The notes beneath the pieces are model-generated. The model saw only the letters and a program-made list of their open reading frames with translations. It was not told the DNA's origin and searched no databases. From positions 9,065,001 to 9,129,000 of the forward strand of contig OX387202.1 in the NCBI GenBank assembly GCA_947561715.1: a DNA stretch of 64,000 bases, in the 5' to 3' direction. The position numbers and the translations under genes were made by a program. This stretch comes from Ascidia mentula. Lineage: Eukaryota; Chordata; Ascidiacea; Phlebobranchia; Ascidiidae. Each line of letters starts with the position of its first letter. The first letter of the stretch is position 1. Shown in pieces: positions 61,701 through 64,000 of this stretch.

Positions 61701-62996
61701 GGTTACCATGACCGCACACAGAGCGTAATGACCGAAAGGTGCCGATTGGCCTGTGTCCGAATGCTGGGTTTAATTGGCTTGCTGTATGTATAGTGGTACA
61801 GTTTATTTAGTATTGTTGGTCATCTGCAGTATAAACAATGAAAGCATTGACTTGCAGGCCAAATTCTTTTGGCGAAGAACGTGGTGTTTTTGGAAATACT
61901 CCTGCCCAGATGAGTTCACAAGGCCGTGGGTTTAAGTCCACTAACTCTTCGTGGTTAATATGTACATCGCCAAGTACACAAAAAATTTGTTCTCTATTCA
62001 CTTGAATAGGCACAGAGCTACCCAAAGTAAGATCCGCTGCAGAGCGTCTGTGTCAAAAACTCATTCTTGAGAGCTTTTCGGTGTTGCGCCTTGCTGGTCT
62101 TGTGATATCGAGAATAGATTTGCGCGTTGGGTCAGCTGCCGACGGTCTGTATCTTTACGGGCCAAAACCACCCTAATATCTTTAGGCATGTGCTGCTGAA
62201 ATAAGAACTAAAAGAAAGTGGTCCTCAGCAGGACAAACTTCTCGATCATGTAAACAAGATCCGCGGAAGAGGCTTGCAGATCATCGTTGAGTGCGGTCCG
62301 AACACCAAGTAACACCCACGATAACTCATCCAACCAATTGGAGTCAGTTAGACGCGCCATTACCGCGCTCTTTAAATGGCGTTTAAAGCGCTCCACCAGG
62401 TCGTTCGCTTGTGGGTGAAAAGCTGTCGTGCGGTGAAGACAGATACCCAGCAGTTACTGGGTTCCGCATGTTTTATACGAACCCACATAAATCCTAAAAT
62501 CGCGACATGTTAGTTGCTGCCACAGCTTGATTGTGCCGTTGAAGGTGCATATAGAACGGTGGTCGCGTGAATCATGGACTCACGGTTACCATGACGGCAC
62601 ACAGAGCGTGATGGCCGCAAGGTGCCGATTGGCCGGTGTCCAAATGCTGGGTTTAATTGGCTTTCTGTATGTAGTGGCGCAGAGCTACCCAGAATAAGAT
62701 CCGCTGCAAAGCGTCTGTGGTAAAAAATCACGGATGAATGAATACAAGGAATATGGTGGGCCGCTAACCAAGCGATACCCTTTGGCGTATAGAATGGCGA
62801 TGGAAGCGCTCCACCAGGCCGTTCGATTGTGGGTAAAAAGCTGTCGTGCGGTGAAGACAGATACCCAGCAGTTGACCTCTAGTTATCCACAGTTGGGACG
62901 TAAACTGAGGGCCACGTTCTGGCGAAACGTGACTGGGAATGCCGAACCTTGCAACCCAATGAAAAACGAAAGCACGTGCACAAGTGATGGTGGTGG
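58668..62996 (-). repeat. Tandem 2.23-kb units, duplicated copy
   Basis: Two units (about 58668-60761 and 60902-62996) matching 31104-33197 and 33338-35432, again with the short forward G piece between them. Confidence 0.85.
59973..60772 (-). mobile_element. Ty3/Gypsy integrase fragments, fossil, duplicated copy
   Basis: Counterpart of 32402-33208: two incomplete integrase-side fragments of the Gypsy family in reverse orientation. Confidence 0.72.
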
Positions 62997-63788
62997 CGTC
63001 ATCGATTGGTATCGCTTCCGGCCATCGGATGAAGCGGTCAACCACAGTTAATAAATACCTTTGACCTCGACAAGGTGGAAGAGGACCAACCATATTAATG
63101 TTTTATGTGTTGAAAACGAGATGTCGAAGGGCTGTATTAGGCAAGTGGAGCCGAACGTGCTGCTGAACCTTGGCGCGCTGGCAAGCTACACATTGGTTGG
63201 CCCACAACGCTACTTGCTTCTTTGACCCATACCTAACAAATTTGGAGGCAACAAGGTTCTTCGTGGTGCGAATGGACAGGTTGGACAACCCGTAAACGGC
63301 ATCGAACACCCTCTTTTGCCAGGACGAGGGAACGACGGGCCGAGGTCTTCAAAGGGATGTGTCACACAGCAGCGTGGTTCCTGAATTGCCAACCGGGACA
63401 TCTTGCTGACACAGCCCGGTAATTGCTGTGTAATAAGACTGCACTTCATCAGTTTGCTGCGCGCGTGCCAGAGCCTCACTATCAAGTCGAACAGAGGCAC
63501 CCGTAGGGCATTCAAGAGAGACCTGGAAAGTGCGTCCGCGACAGCATTCGACTTGCCGCTAATGTGCCGGACATCGGTAATGAACTCTGAAATAGAAGAA
63601 AGTTGACGTTACTGACGAACAGACCAAGGGTCGGCAGTCTTCTTGAATGTCGCGGTCAAAGGCGCAGTACTTCGTTCCCGACTCTCAACTGACGGCTGAA
63701 GAAAGCAAGAGGGGCCCAATGACCTTCGGAAAATTGTTTGACAGCGTTCGCAGAGGCACCTGTCGTGAGTGCGATGCAGGCTTGCCAC
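62208..63788 (-). mobile_element. Ty3/Gypsy fossil, RNase H to integrase part, duplicated copy
   Basis: Counterpart of 34644-36240, with the same parts in the same order. It is truncated and broken. Confidence 0.8.
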
Positions 63789-63799
63789 TGCGGATAATA

Positions 63800-64000
63800 A
63801 TTTTTTTCATTGTATATCCTCCAGAGCACAATGGGTCACAGGTGACCCCACCAGAAAATGGGGGTTAACGGTCAAACATCTCAATTTTTTTTATGAAATG
63901 TGTTATTGGACCTATCAACGCAACAAAACGCTTTACATTAATTTTTTTCTGTTGCTCAGTATACCCTTGGGCTCATGGGTTGAATTGCTTGGGCTGATTT
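63800..64000. mobile_element. piggyBac-like right end at the window edge
   Basis: Matches 36587-36780. It contains the subterminal caggtgaccccaccag word and the right end CCCTTGGGCTC, slightly altered. It is cut by the window end. Confidence 0.6.

Larger units (their letters stand above)
52116..64000. repeat. Large direct segmental duplication, copy 2 (runs off the window)
   Basis: Near-identical to 24560-36770, with offset 27556 at the start and 27563-27564 after a 7-bp difference near 28170/55730. All inner elements are at matching positions. It lacks about 320 bp present at 36269-36590 and continues to the window end. Confidence 0.93.

Noticed and set aside
1-64000. CRISPR arrays, bacterial operons or prokaryotic origin
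   Set aside because: Split genes with GT-AG introns and the transposon types show an animal genome; no spaced repeat array of CRISPR type was seen.

Overview
The window is animal (metazoan) nuclear DNA. Genes are split by short GT-AG introns, the sequence is AT-rich, and much of it is transposon-derived: hAT-like, piggyBac-like and TA-flanked DNA elements, L1/Tx1-type LINEs, Penelope-like elements and old Ty3/Gypsy copies. Short introns, a possible trans-spliced downstream gene and a METTL24-like gene pair fit a tunicate, but this is an inference and no species is claimed.

The left third (1-17.9 kb) holds the host genes. A single-exon gene for a 12-finger C2H2 zinc-finger protein lies at 4473-5720 (-). 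A four-exon GNAT (AANAT-like) acetyltransferase lies at 10656-11904 (+). It is followed 182 bp later by a two-exon gene for a 54-residue basic protein at 12087-12610 (+), possibly as an operon. Exons 2-7 of a METTL24-like methyltransferase (gene M1) lie at 15886-17857 (-). Around them are a dispersed repeat with nested insertions and a long TTTA microsatellite, and a decayed Penelope-like element with a GIY-YIG end.

The centre (18-36.8 kb) is a transposon nest. It contains a decayed hAT transposase split by a 443-bp hAT MITE, a broken Ty3/Gypsy copy, piggyBac-like elements with TTAA targets, a hAT-like insertion, a 5'-truncated L1/Tx1 LINE inside a piggyBac-like element, and inverted and tandem Gypsy-derived fragments. 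Scattered among these are copies of a 94-nt exon homologous to exon 1 of the METTL24-like genes.

A complete seven-exon METTL24-like gene (M2, 38399-41856, -) follows, flanked by an inverted repeat pair. From 44 kb to the end the repeats return: a second Penelope GIY-YIG fragment, a longer L1/Tx1 LINE joined to the same site in a piggyBac-like element, and, from about 52.1 kb, a near-identical second copy of 24.56-36.77 kb that runs off the window end.

The most notable signals are three. Two different L1/Tx1 LINEs end at the same site of a TTAA-type DNA transposon, as in the Xenopus Tx1L/Tx1D pair. Exon 1 of a methyltransferase family has been amplified with the repeats. The about 12-kb duplication is so recent that assembly error must be excluded.
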